Assembly: GCA_964511945.1 (NCBI GenBank)
Contig: CAZEHO010000007.1
Coordinates: forward strand, 1 to 64,000
Source: CAZEHO01 sp964511945
GTDB taxonomy: Bacteria > Actinomycetota > Acidimicrobiia > Spongiisociales > UBA11373
DNA: 64,000 nucleotides
Direction of reading: 5' to 3'
Of this stretch, positions 1-8,609 are shown in pieces. Every line of letters starts with the position of its first letter. The first letter of the stretch is position 1. Below the pieces are notes generated by a model. It saw nothing but the letters and a program-made list of their open reading frames with translations. It had not been told where the DNA came from and searched no databases. A program made the translations under genes and the position numbers.

Positions 1-50
1 TGGTGATGACTGGTCGTCGAGATGTGCGACATGTATTGCTCAGCGGGCTC

Positions 51-302
51 CTAGAGCAGCAATAGCCGGCCCCGGGCCAAATCTGCCAGGCTGTCCGCAT
101 GGCGGATTCGATCATCTCGCGATTCCTGCGCAACTGGCGCGACAGTGACCTCCCGGCTCACGAAAAAGTGGCCGCCGTCCTCCGCAACAATCTGAGGAAG
201 GCGACGCGCCTGCAGGATTGCTGCGGGAACTACGGCGAACCGGGCTGCTGACGCGGTCCCGACAATGACCCCGGTCGGAGTCACCATCACGACCACCAGC
301 AC
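51..302 (-). CDS. short hypothetical ORF downstream of surface protein
   Basis: An 83-codon GTG-start frame begins 18 nt after the stop of the LPXTG surface gene on the same strand. Its N-terminus is hydrophobic (about residues 1-30) and the rest is unremarkable. There is no Shine-Dalgarno and I recognise no family. It could be a small membrane protein co-transcribed with the surface gene, or a chance frame in GC-rich DNA. The left window edge hides further context, for example a sortase. Confidence 0.25.
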   Translation of the reverse strand: MLVVVMVTPTGVIVGTASAARFAVVPAAILQARRLPQIVAEDGGHFFVSREVTVAPVAQESRDDRIRHADSLADLARGRLLLL

Positions 303-320
303 TGACGACGTGGGTGGCGA

Positions 321-3300
321 TCAGGTGCGGGTGCGCTGAAGCGCCGCCCGCAGTGACAGCCTGCGCCTGCTCTCAACCAGGATCGAGCCGCCGACCAGCG
401 TCGTACCGGCGATCACAAGTCCGCCCGCGATCAGGAGCAGCCGAAGAACGTCGAATCCGGTATTCGGCAGTTCCTCCTCTGCGGCGAAGCCGTAGTCGAC
501 GGTCTCTTCGATCGTCCCGGCCGCCAGGGTGCGCAGCACGATGAGCTCTGTCGTCGCCGTCATCTCGATACCGGCAGTGCTGAGATCAGCCATCACCCGG
601 TAGTCGCCCGGTGGCAGTTCGACGAACTCGTAGGCACCGTCGGCGTCGCTGGCTCGCTCGCCGAAGTCGACGTCGTCGTCGGTATCGAACTCGCCGTCGA
701 ACCCGGCCCACACCAGCGCAACAGCGACACCCTGCAGTGGATCCTCGTCCGGATCGGCAACACCATCGCGGTCGTCGTCGATCCACACGTAGTCGCCGAT
801 GATGCCGACGCCGCGCTCGGCGAAGTCGAGGTCGGAGACGGTCTCGGCCGGTCCGAGGGTCACCGCGATCCGGCGATCGGCGTCGCCCTCTGCATCCCAA
901 GAGGCCTCGAGGCCTTCCGGAATCGTTGCATCGTCAAGGGCAAGGACGTAGTCACCGGGGCGCAGCCCACCGATCTGGTAATCCCCGGAGGCATCGGTCA
1001 TGCCTTGGGCGACCTCGGCAGCATTCCCGTCCAGCACCCACACCCGCACCGCCTGGAGCACCGGCTCGCGGTCGTCCTGGGTGTCGTCGCCGTCGAGATC
1101 GATCCACACCGCGCCCCGCACGGTGGCATCACCCGGCCGGTACCCGACGTCTTCCGAATCGGTCGGGATTCCGGGTATCACGTCGGCGAACTGCAGCGAG
1201 TTGCCCGTCGTCAGTTGATGTCCGTGCGGAACGGTGTACGACAGCACGCTGAGGGTGGCCGTGCCGGAGCGGACCTGAACCGCCCAATCACCGTCGGCGT
1301 CCGACGTCACCGTGAACGTGTTCCCGGAACCGTCGGTGATCATCACATCGATGTCAGGCAGGTCGAGTTCGCCGGCATCCTGCACCGCGTTGTTGTTCTC
1401 GTCAACGAAGATGTGGCCGCTCAGTTCGGTGTCGACCGGGCTGTATCCGACGGTTGCCGAATCACTCTCGCTGACCTCGTTCCCCTCGTCGTCCATCACG
1501 GTGGCCGTGACGGTATCGACGTGATCCGGGTCGTCGGCCATGCCGGACAGTTCCGCGTCAAACGTGCAGGTCAACGTTCCGCCTGCCGAAATTCTGAGCC
1601 CGGCGGCCGCACACGTGTTGTTGGCAACGCCGGAGTACGCCGGGTCCAGCAGATCGCCGAAGACGTCGTCGATGAGCGAGACGACCGTGATCTCCTCGAC
1701 GCCTGTGTTGTCGAGAACCACGATGAAGGTCACGGTGCCGCCGCTCTCCGGCACCGAGCCCGCCGACGGCGTCTTGGTGACGGAGATCGTCGGGACGACG
1801 TCAGTGAACGGCACAGTGGCCGAGTCGCTCTCGGTCACCTGGTTGCCCTCATCGTCGGCAGCGATCGCGGTGACCGTGTCCACGTGATCGGGGTCGGACG
1901 AGTCGCCGCTCAGGACGGCATCGAAGGCGCAGGTGAGGGTCCCACCACTGGCGATCGTGAGGGCCTGGGCGGGACAGTCGTTGAAAGCCACCGCCGGGTT
2001 GGTGATGTCGAGCAGATCGCCGAAGACGTCGTCGGTCAGAGAACCGACGGTGATGTCCTCGACGGAGGTGTTTGTGGTCTCGACAGTGAAGCTCACGGTT
2101 CCGCCGGGCTCCCGCACGGAAGCCGGCGTCGGCGTCTTCGTGACCGTCATCGTCGGCAGCACGTCGTCGAACGAGACCGTCGCAGCATCCGAAGCGGATA
2201 CCGAATTCGATTCGTCGTCCTCGACGGTGGCGGTCACCGTATCGACGTGATCCGGACCCGACGCATCACCCGAGACGAACGCGTCGAACGTACAGGTGAG
2301 CACGGCGCCGCCGGCAATCGAAGCGGAGGCGGCGGCGGCGCAGGTGTTGGACGACACGTTGGGGTTCGAGCCGTCGAGCAGGTCGCCGAACACGTCGTCG
2401 CTCAACGCCGTCAGGGTCACCAATTCGATCGCCGTGTTGGAAACCTCGACTGTGAAGGTGACCGTGTCACCCGGCTCGGAAACGGAGGAGACCGAAGGGG
2501 TCTTGGTGACGTCGATCGTCGGGACCTCATCGGTGAAGGTCACCGTCGCCGAGTCGGTGTCCGTCGCCGGATTGCCCTCGTCGTCCTCGACCACAGCGGT
2601 CACGGTGTCGAGGTGTGGAGGATCACCGCCGTTCCCGGTCAGATCGACGTCGAAGGTGCACCCGAAGCTGTCACCCGGTGCGATGGCCAGCGCTTGCGTC
2701 GGACATGTATTGGACGTCACCGCCGGGTTCGAGCCGTCGAGCAGGTCGCCGAACACGTCGTCTGTCAGCGACGTGAGCGTCAGGGTCTCAACGGTTGGGT
2801 TCTGCACCTCGATGGAGAACGTGACCGTTCCGCCGGGCTCCGGCATTGAATTTGGAGCCGCCGACTTGAGGACGGTCAGCGACGGAAGTGCGTCAACCGG
2901 CGTGTCCTCGTAGTCCGTCTCGTCGCCTGGGTACTCCTCGGGACTATCGGAGGAAACGGTTGCTTCGTTGGTCAAGATCCCATCGACGCCGGCGTTGATC
3001 ACCACCGCTACATCAAATGACGTCGAGGTGACCCCGACGTCGCCCAACGAGCAGGTGATCGTGCCCACCGGGCCCTCCACGCAGGAGGGATCGGACCCGG
3101 CGGCATCGAAGGTGACTCCGGCGGGAAGCGTGTCGACGACGACCACGTTGTCGGCCACGTCGGGACCGGAGTTGGTCACATCGATGGTGTAGGTGAACGC
3201 GTCGCCCGGCCGGAAGACCCCGGTGTCGCCGTCGGTCTTGGTGAGTGACAGGTCGACCCATGGATCGGCCGGGTCGGTGGTCGAATCACTGACCGGATCC

Positions 3301-5603
3301 GGCTGCTGATCCGACGTGGCCTCTGCGACATTGACGAAATCGGTGATGCCGGCCGGCAGTGGAGCAGGAGCCTCGACGTCGAAGGTGATCGTCAGCACCT
3401 GACCTGCGTCCAGCGTCTCACCGGTAATGAGATTCGGCGGTGCCGATGCGGACACCGGAGTTCCATCGATGTCGGCGGCAACCGATGCGGCGACATACGA
3501 AGTGCCGGCCGGGAGAGTGTCGGTCACATCGACGCCGGTGTGTGTGAAGTCCTCACCGTTGAATACCTGGACGGTGTACGAGATGGTGTCGCCGGATCCC
3601 ACCGGGGATGCCGACGGAGCCGATGACTTGACGATGGTGAACGGCAGGTCGAGCGGGACCACGGTGATCACCGTGGAGGTCCCGTATTCACTCGTGACCG
3701 TCGCCAGGTTATCGATCGTGGTGACACCAATCGGAAGTGGGTCGTCGATCAGCATGTCGTAGCTGAAGTTGATCGTTTCGCCGGCGAAGATCGTCCCGTA
3801 GGTGAAATGCCCGGCGGGTGAATCGGCGTCGGCGGGGAATGGGCTGTAGGGACTGGTGTCGTCCGCCTCGGGAACCCCGTCGAGATCGGTGGTCCCGGCG
3901 ATGTAGGTGGTGTTGGCCGGAACCTCGTCGTGGATCGTCACGACATCGACGTCCACAATCCCCTCGTTCACCAAGGTCACCGTGTAGGTGATGGTGTCGC
4001 CGGGATCAGCTTTCCCGTCGAGATCGACATCGCCGGTGACGACCGCCGTCTTGGATACGAGCAGTGCCGGGTATGGCAGGATCGTCGTTCCCATGTCGAG
4101 GGCAGGGTTGCCCGCGGTGTAGTTGGAGCGCTGGCCCCACGCCGAGGAGAGCCTGGTCCCGTCGACCGTATAGAGCCGTGCGCCTGTGAGATCCTTGTCG
4201 CCGCCCGAGGTCGCATCGTCGCTCGGTGAGTAACAGGTGGTGGTCCCGTCGTCGTAGACCGTGAGCGACTCGAGGGCCGCCACGGGACACAGGAAGTCGT
4301 ACTGATTGCCTTCGGGGTCGGTGCTCCCGCCGGTGGCCGGGTCACCGTCGAGGTCGATGTAGACATCGGTCGCCGCGTCGGCCGCAACCCACACCGGGCT
4401 GTAGTTGTTCGTCAGGCCACCCGAGCCCGGGGCATAAGGAACGATGACCGCCGGGGTCGCGGCGGCCTCCGGGATCAGAGTGAAACCCCAGTCGAAGGCC
4501 GATGTCGACGTCCCTTCCGTGGTGATCGCTTGGAGCGCGTAGAACGGGGACCCACCGATGCTGGTGAAGCGAGCGCCGGCGTCAACCGGCATCACGTAGG
4601 AATCCTGGCCCCCTGCCGGAACCAACAGCTGACCGGTGCCGCCGCCACCCTCCACGACGTCGACGGTGATCTGAGCCGCTCCGGGGTTGAACACGAAGAC
4701 CCGGGTCCCGTCGTCGTCGCTGGAGGAACGTGCTCCGACCGGGCTGACATAGGCGTCGGTCCATGCCCGAGTGGGGAACAACTCGATGAAACGACCCTCG
4801 TACGTCGCACCGATGTCACCGGAGGCGACGTACACCGACACCTCGATGTCGGATGACACAGTGGCCCCGAGGTTGACGCCGCCGTCGACGACGTAGACCT
4901 CGCCTTCATCCACCGTGACGGGTGCCTCGGGCGTCCCGTCGGCATCGGCGTCGATGGTCACCGTGGTTCCGTTTGCGGTACCGACGATGATCAGACCGAC
5001 GTACTCGAACACCTCGTTGTGATCGGCGTCCTCACCAACCGGGACCCTGAAGTTGGTGCCCGATTTGTCGAGATCCATGACCTGGACGCCGCCGGCATGG
5101 ACGGTGCCCGGGTCGTCGGCGTATCCGGTCTGGGTCATGGCGATCGGGGCGGTGGAGATCACCTTGTCCCGACCGTCGTAGTAGATGTCACCGGCGACCC
5201 TGGGGTCGACCGGAACGCTCGAGGTCTGGCTCCACACCTCGCCTCGATCCATCGTCAGGGTGACGGTCGATGCCTGGACGGGATTGAACGGATCTGCCTC
5301 GTAGCCGTCCTCGTAGTGGTCGTACACGACCGTGTTTGCATCGGCGCCCGAGGTGATCGATACCGAGACGTTGACCGGGCCGTTGCAGCACGCCGGGTCG
5401 CCTGTGATCGAGCGGAGCTGATCGATGAATGCCTGGGCTTCGAATGGCGTGTAGTGGGTCTGGGCAATGGACTGGGCGGCGTACGCGGGTGGGGCGTTGT
5501 CGCGCTGCAGCATGACACCGGCCTGGGTGGCCAGCATGGCGACGACCAGGAGCACCTGGAGAATGCGTGAGGGGCGCCCCCGTGTAATCCGAATTGACGA
5601 CAT
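321..5603 (-). CDS. LPXTG-anchored repeat surface protein
   Basis: A predicted secreted, cell-wall-anchored protein of 1760 residues. It has an N-terminal signal segment (about 1-45), then about 450 residues rich in beta strand that resemble an IgGFc-binding-type globular region. Three DUF11-like domains follow (motifs such as SKTAVVTGD, DTLPAG), then four about 120-residue repeats each containing DVFGDLLD, and three SdrD-B-like domains (WIDxDxDG, GDYxV). It ends with LPNTG, a hydrophobic helix and an Arg-rich tail, the sortase sorting signal. I chose the ATG at 5603 because GAGGCGGG precedes it; a GTG five codons upstream has no ribosome site. The likely role is adhesion or a surface stalk. 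No sortase is visible in the window. Family assignment is firm for DUF11, SdrD-B and LPXTG and tentative for the N-terminal region. Confidence 0.9.
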   Translation of the reverse strand: MSSIRITRGRPSRILQVLLVVAMLATQAGVMLQRDNAPPAYAAQSIAQTHYTPFEAQAFIDQLRSITGDPACCNGPVNVSVSITSGADANTVVYDHYEDGYEADPFNPVQASTVTLTMDRGEVWSQTSSVPVDPRVAGDIYYDGRDKVISTAPIAMTQTGYADDPGTVHAGGVQVMDLDKSGTNFRVPVGEDADHNEVFEYVGLIIVGTANGTTVTIDADADGTPEAPVTVDEGEVYVVDGGVNLGATVSSDIEVSVYVASGDIGATYEGRFIELFPTRAWTDAYVSPVGARSSSDDDGTRVFVFNPGAAQITVDVVEGGGGTGQLLVPAGGQDSYVMPVDAGARFTSIGGSPFYALQAITTEGTSTSAFDWGFTLIPEAAATPAVIVPYAPGSGGLTNNYSPVWVAADAATDVYIDLDGDPATGGSTDPEGNQYDFLCPVAALESLTVYDDGTTTCYSPSDDATSGGDKDLTGARLYTVDGTRLSSAWGQRSNYTAGNPALDMGTTILPYPALLVSKTAVVTGDVDLDGKADPGDTITYTVTLVNEGIVDVDVVTIHDEVPANTTYIAGTTDLDGVPEADDTSPYSPFPADADSPAGHFTYGTIFAGETINFSYDMLIDDPLPIGVTTIDNLATVTSEYGTSTVITVVPLDLPFTIVKSSAPSASPVGSGDTISYTVQVFNGEDFTHTGVDVTDTLPAGTSYVAASVAADIDGTPVSASAPPNLITGETLDAGQVLTITFDVEAPAPLPAGITDFVNVAEATSDQQPDPVSDSTTDPADPWVDLSLTKTDGDTGVFRPGDAFTYTIDVTNSGPDVADNVVVVDTLPAGVTFDAAGSDPSCVEGPVGTITCSLGDVGVTSTSFDVAVVINAGVDGILTNEATVSSDSPEEYPGDETDYEDTPVDALPSLTVLKSAAPNSMPEPGGTVTFSIEVQNPTVETLTLTSLTDDVFGDLLDGSNPAVTSNTCPTQALAIAPGDSFGCTFDVDLTGNGGDPPHLDTVTAVVEDDEGNPATDTDSATVTFTDEVPTIDVTKTPSVSSVSEPGDTVTFTVEVSNTAIELVTLTALSDDVFGDLLDGSNPNVSSNTCAAAASASIAGGAVLTCTFDAFVSGDASGPDHVDTVTATVEDDESNSVSASDAATVSFDDVLPTMTVTKTPTPASVREPGGTVSFTVETTNTSVEDITVGSLTDDVFGDLLDITNPAVAFNDCPAQALTIASGGTLTCAFDAVLSGDSSDPDHVDTVTAIAADDEGNQVTESDSATVPFTDVVPTISVTKTPSAGSVPESGGTVTFIVVLDNTGVEEITVVSLIDDVFGDLLDPAYSGVANNTCAAAGLRISAGGTLTCTFDAELSGMADDPDHVDTVTATVMDDEGNEVSESDSATVGYSPVDTELSGHIFVDENNNAVQDAGELDLPDIDVMITDGSGNTFTVTSDADGDWAVQVRSGTATLSVLSYTVPHGHQLTTGNSLQFADVIPGIPTDSEDVGYRPGDATVRGAVWIDLDGDDTQDDREPVLQAVRVWVLDGNAAEVAQGMTDASGDYQIGGLRPGDYVLALDDATIPEGLEASWDAEGDADRRIAVTLGPAETVSDLDFAERGVGIIGDYVWIDDDRDGVADPDEDPLQGVAVALVWAGFDGEFDTDDDVDFGERASDADGAYEFVELPPGDYRVMADLSTAGIEMTATTELIVLRTLAAGTIEETVDYGFAAEEELPNTGFDVLRLLLIAGGLVIAGTTLVGGSILVESRRRLSLRAALQRTRT
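1440..2890 (-). repeat. four tandem ~360-bp coding repeats in surface gene
   Basis: Four consecutive coding repeats of about 360 bp encode the DVFGDLLD-containing domains of the surface protein. On the plus strand the related CACGGTTCCGCCGGGCTCC-like segments recur near 1735, 2094, 2459 and 2820. The copies are diverged at the DNA level, so recent expansion is not indicated. Confidence 0.75.
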
Positions 5604-5685
5604 TCGTGCCCGCCTCACGACAGTTGGTCGCGGTCATCCGACCGCTCACGCTCCCATCGGCGGGTTCAGGTGGTGCTTGAGGGGT

Positions 5686-5717
5686 GTGGGGACTAGTTAC
5701 TTCGTACTAGTCCTCAC
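5686..5717. promoter_or_regulatory. 12-bp inverted repeat upstream of surface gene
   Basis: Arms GTGGGGACTAGT (5686-5697) and ACTAGTCCTCAC (5706-5717) are complementary except for one position and are separated by 8 nt. The site lies about 85 bp upstream of the surface-protein start and downstream of the uppS stop. It may be an operator for the surface gene or a hairpin. No regulator can be named. Confidence 0.5.
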
Positions 5718-5816
5718 GGGGGCTGGGAGCCGGACAGAGGGCAATTAGCAGGCCCACCACCTTGGGCGCCGAGGCGCGCAACTAGCGCGAGTCCGTCAGA
5801 CGAGCGGCGTGCAGCC

Positions 5817-5838
5817 AGTTCCCGGTTCCCGGTTGCCG
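5817..5838. repeat. heptad repeat (GTTCCCG-type)
   Basis: Three consecutive 7-bp units of the form GTTCCCG, GTTCCCG, GTTGCCG lie in the gap between the surface gene and uppS. They are part of the period-7 intergenic repeat theme seen at other places in the window. Confidence 0.5.
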
Positions 5839-5867
5839 CGAGCGAAGAAGTGAGCGAGGCTCGCCGG

Positions 5868-6650
5868 CTATTTCCCGAACCGTCGGTCGCGGCGGGTGAA
5901 GTCGCGTAACGAGCGCAAGAAATCGACGTGGCGAAACGCCGGCCAGTGAACGTCGACGAAGGAGTATTCGGCGTAGGCAGCCTGCCAGAGCAGGAATCCG
6001 GACAGTCGGGATTCGCCGCTGGTGCGAATGACGAGGTCCGGATCGGGCAGGTCGGCGGTGTAGAGATTGTCTGCGATCGAGGCCGCATCGATGTGGGTCG
6101 CCAGATCGTCGCGCTCGATCCCATCAGCCACCAGCTTGGCCACCAGGTCTCGAACCGCGTCGACGATCTCCTGGCGACCCCCGTAGGCGAGTGCAATGGT
6201 GAGCCGGCGGCTGCCCGACGGTGCCCGGACCGTCAGCCGCTGGGCCGCTTCGGCAAGCCGGTCCGGCAGCAACTCGACCGACCCGATAATGCCGACGCGC
6301 ACGTCGTTGCCCAGGCTCTGCGGCAGCCGGTCGAAGAGATCAACGAGGACGTCGAAGTAGGGGTCGAGCTCCTCCGTGGGCCGCTCCAGATTCTCTTTGG
6401 ACAGCAGCCAGCAGGTCACCGCAGGGATGTCGACCTCGCCGCACCATCCGAGAAACTCCTCGAACTTGTCCATCCCCTGGCGGTAGCTGGTCTGGTAATC
6501 CGGCAGCCCGGTCTGGCGAGCGAAGCGGCGGTGGCCGTCGTGAATCACACCGACGTGGCGGGGCAGCCGCTCCCGATCCAGGGAACGCAGCAGCCGATCC
6601 TCGTAGATCTTGAGGAGCGTTCCGCGTGCACTGCTGCGAAGGCGGCCCAA
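5868..6650 (-). CDS. uppS: cis-prenyltransferase (UppS/Rv1086-like)
   Basis: A 260-residue isoprenyl diphosphate synthase of the cis-prenyltransferase family, which condenses IPP onto an allylic diphosphate to make polyprenyl carriers for the cell wall. The second motif SKENLER (84-90), the RTSGESRLS motif (209-217) and the C-terminal FRHVDFLRSLRD segment strongly resemble mycobacterial Rv1086, a short-chain Z-prenyl synthase. The first motif is unusual: HVGVIHDGHRRFA (32-44) in place of the common IMDGNRRWA. The catalytic Asp38 is kept, but Asn is replaced by His. The start is TTG with GGAGGG just upstream. Long-chain UppS activity versus short-chain activity cannot be decided from sequence alone. 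Confidence 0.88.
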   Translation of the reverse strand: MGRLRSSARGTLLKIYEDRLLRSLDRERLPRHVGVIHDGHRRFARQTGLPDYQTSYRQGMDKFEEFLGWCGEVDIPAVTCWLLSKENLERPTEELDPYFDVLVDLFDRLPQSLGNDVRVGIIGSVELLPDRLAEAAQRLTVRAPSGSRRLTIALAYGGRQEIVDAVRDLVAKLVADGIERDDLATHIDAASIADNLYTADLPDPDLVIRTSGESRLSGFLLWQAAYAEYSFVDVHWPAFRHVDFLRSLRDFTRRDRRFGK

Positions 6651-6709
6651 AAGCCCTCCGTTTGGAGTCGCGGTTGATGATACGGGCGGCGTCGGAATCC
6701 GGGGGCCTT

Positions 6710-6765
6710 CGGAGATCGGAGTTCAGAGATCAGGCGTCTGCCTTCCGGCTTCTGATCTCGGGAGC
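6710..6765. repeat. palindromic heptad array
   Basis: Seven successive 7-mers each end in TC (GGAGATC, GGAGTTC and so on), followed by GGGAGCT. The array contains the inverted pair GAGATCAG / CTGATCTC separated by 18 nt. It starts at the stop codon of the metalloprotease gene and lies upstream of uppS, so it may act as a 3' hairpin. Confidence 0.6.
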
Positions 6766-8225
6766 TACTCCAAACAGGCTTCTGGTCCGTTGAAGAACCC
6801 GTCCTCGAATGCGTCGAAGCGCTCGAAGGCGGTCCCGGTCATGGCCGTCCCACCGGGTTCGTCGGCGAACAGCAGAAACCCAGAGATCGCCTCGTCGAGG
6901 TCGCCGGCAGACAGCACGATGTTCGTCGGGTTGTCGAACGGCAGCGCCGCCGCGGAGAACGCTCCGCTCAGGCAGTCCGCCTGGAGCTCCGCATCGAGAC
7001 CCTGCATGTCCAGGCCCGCCCGCTGCTGCACCGCGGTCGCCCATTCGTGGGACAGCACCATCCCGACGGCGAAGTCACCGATTCTCTGATACAGCGCTTG
7101 GAACAGGGTCTCACCGTCCCAGGCCACAAAGTCGCCGTCGGGGCAGTAGAAGGCGTTTCCCGCGTAGGCATCCTCGTCGAGCGGCATCGAACCACAGGCG
7201 GGCAGCTCGCCGGTTGAGGGGAAGTAGGGGAAGAAGTCCGTGACCGGAACCCAGTCCGAAACAAAAACCACCGGGTAGGTCACGGTCCAGTAGGACTCGA
7301 GCGCCCCGGTGAGCAGCGGCACCATATCGTCGAAGGGCAGATCACCGCCGGTCTGCAGATCGGCCGTGGTCAGCGGAATATCGACCACCTGGTACTCGCC
7401 CTGCTCGTAGGCGGCGCAGCGGCCGGCACCACCGAAGAACCCTTCCTGGAATGCCGTCACCCGATCGAACCCGCTCCCGTGCGCTGCCGGATCCATCGGA
7501 CTGGTTCCCGGAGGGTCGCGGAACAGCAGATACCCGGCCATCGCCTCCTCGAGATCGCCCTCCTCCAACTGGAGAACGCTGCGCTCGCCCCCGGAGATGT
7601 CGGCGGTCCAGGCCCCGGCGAAACAATCCGCCTGCAGCTCGGTCATGATCGTCGGACCCTGGACCGACCCGCGGTGCCGGGCCTGGATGACGTGACCCCA
7701 TTCGTGGGCGAGCACCAGGGCAACCGAGAAATCACCGAACTCCGTGTACAGGTCCGGGAACAGCCCCTCAGCATCCCAGGCCACATAATCGTCCGGTTCG
7801 CAGTAGAACGCGTTGCCGGCGGCGATGTCGGGGGGGATGTCCTCCAGTCCGCAATCGGGAATCCGCCCGGAGTTCGGGAAGTACGGGATTGTGTCGGCGA
7901 TTTCCCGGTACTCGACTCCGTAGACCTCCTGTTGGGTGATGGCCCAGAACTCCTCCAGGTCCGAGATGGTGAGATCGGTCAGTTCGGCCATGGTGAGCGG
8001 ACGGGGCGGGTTGGTCGTGGTCGAACTGGTCGATGAGTCGGGTGGTGTCGTCGATCCTCCGGGCGGCGTTGTCGTGGTGGTCGACCCATCCGGCGTCGTT
8101 CCATTCGTCGTCGAGGGTGTCGGGACGGTGGTGGGCGGGAACGAGAACAACGGTTGGTTCTCACTGCACGCAGTGAGGACCACGGCCATCACTGCGATGA
8201 CCAGCGGGACCCGGGACCGCATCAT
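6765..8225 (-). CDS. duplicated zinc-metallopeptidase lipoprotein
   Basis: A 486-residue exported lipoprotein with a signal peptide ending in the lipobox LTAC (residues 17-20), a Ser/Thr/Pro-rich linker (to about 78), and two tandem neutral zinc metallopeptidase domains (putative Zn_peptidase family). The first half has HEWGH (174-178) and ELQAD (196-200), the expected zinc ligands. The second half has HEWAT (393-397) and ELQAD, so the second zinc His is missing and this copy is probably not catalytic. The ATG at 8225 overlaps the previous stop as ATGA, indicating translational coupling. Substrates are unknown. Confidence 0.8.
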   Translation of the reverse strand: MMRSRVPLVIAVMAVVLTACSENQPLFSFPPTTVPTPSTTNGTTPDGSTTTTTPPGGSTTPPDSSTSSTTTNPPRPLTMAELTDLTISDLEEFWAITQQEVYGVEYREIADTIPYFPNSGRIPDCGLEDIPPDIAAGNAFYCEPDDYVAWDAEGLFPDLYTEFGDFSVALVLAHEWGHVIQARHRGSVQGPTIMTELQADCFAGAWTADISGGERSVLQLEEGDLEEAMAGYLLFRDPPGTSPMDPAAHGSGFDRVTAFQEGFFGGAGRCAAYEQGEYQVVDIPLTTADLQTGGDLPFDDMVPLLTGALESYWTVTYPVVFVSDWVPVTDFFPYFPSTGELPACGSMPLDEDAYAGNAFYCPDGDFVAWDGETLFQALYQRIGDFAVGMVLSHEWATAVQQRAGLDMQGLDAELQADCLSGAFSAAALPFDNPTNIVLSAGDLDEAISGFLLFADEPGGTAMTGTAFERFDAFEDGFFNGPEACLE

Positions 8226-8584
8226 TGCGGTCGCCAACCGACGAGGCCCCGCCAGGTCCCGGGGCGCGGCTTGCTGTCGAAGATTGGAGCAGCGGGCGCA
8301 GGCAGCTCGGTCAGAGCACCGAGCCGTTCCCGAAACCACACGTCGAATGGGTCCTTCGAGGTTTCGAGGGCTGCGGCCGACGCCACCGGATCGGGGCCTT
8401 CAACGAGGACCACCGCCTGGAGCGGGTCCGGAGTCAGCCAGACCGCTTCTCGGCGTACCTTGCAGCGCCGCTGTGACTGGACCCACTCGGATCGCCGCGG
8501 ACCCGACAGTTCTGCGTAGAACGCCTCCCACTGGTCCCGGCCACCGGGACGGAGCACTGCGGTGGTGAGCAGGGTGGGAGACAT
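8222..8584 (-). CDS. small conserved protein, DUF6176-like
   Basis: A 120-residue soluble protein with an alpha/beta pattern and a C-terminal DVWFRERLG segment. It is reminiscent of DUF6176 and other small dimeric alpha/beta-barrel proteins, but this is a weak resemblance. The start MSPTLL is the only in-frame ATG that keeps a compact protein; longer extensions look like translated non-coding DNA. Its stop overlaps the start of the metalloprotease lipoprotein (ATGA), so the two are probably co-translated. Function unknown. Confidence 0.55.
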   Translation of the reverse strand: MSPTLLTTAVLRPGGRDQWEAFYAELSGPRRSEWVQSQRRCKVRREAVWLTPDPLQAVVLVEGPDPVASAAALETSKDPFDVWFRERLGALTELPAPAAPIFDSKPRPGTWRGLVGWRPQ

Positions 8585-8609
8585 GGGTATGTGAGCGGGG
8601 CGCCGCACA

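Noticed and set aside
1005..2849. 614-codon open frame opposite the surface gene
   Set aside because: It is antisense to the repeats of a clear coding gene. High GC and GTC/GAC-rich codons leave the other strand open; no family motifs.
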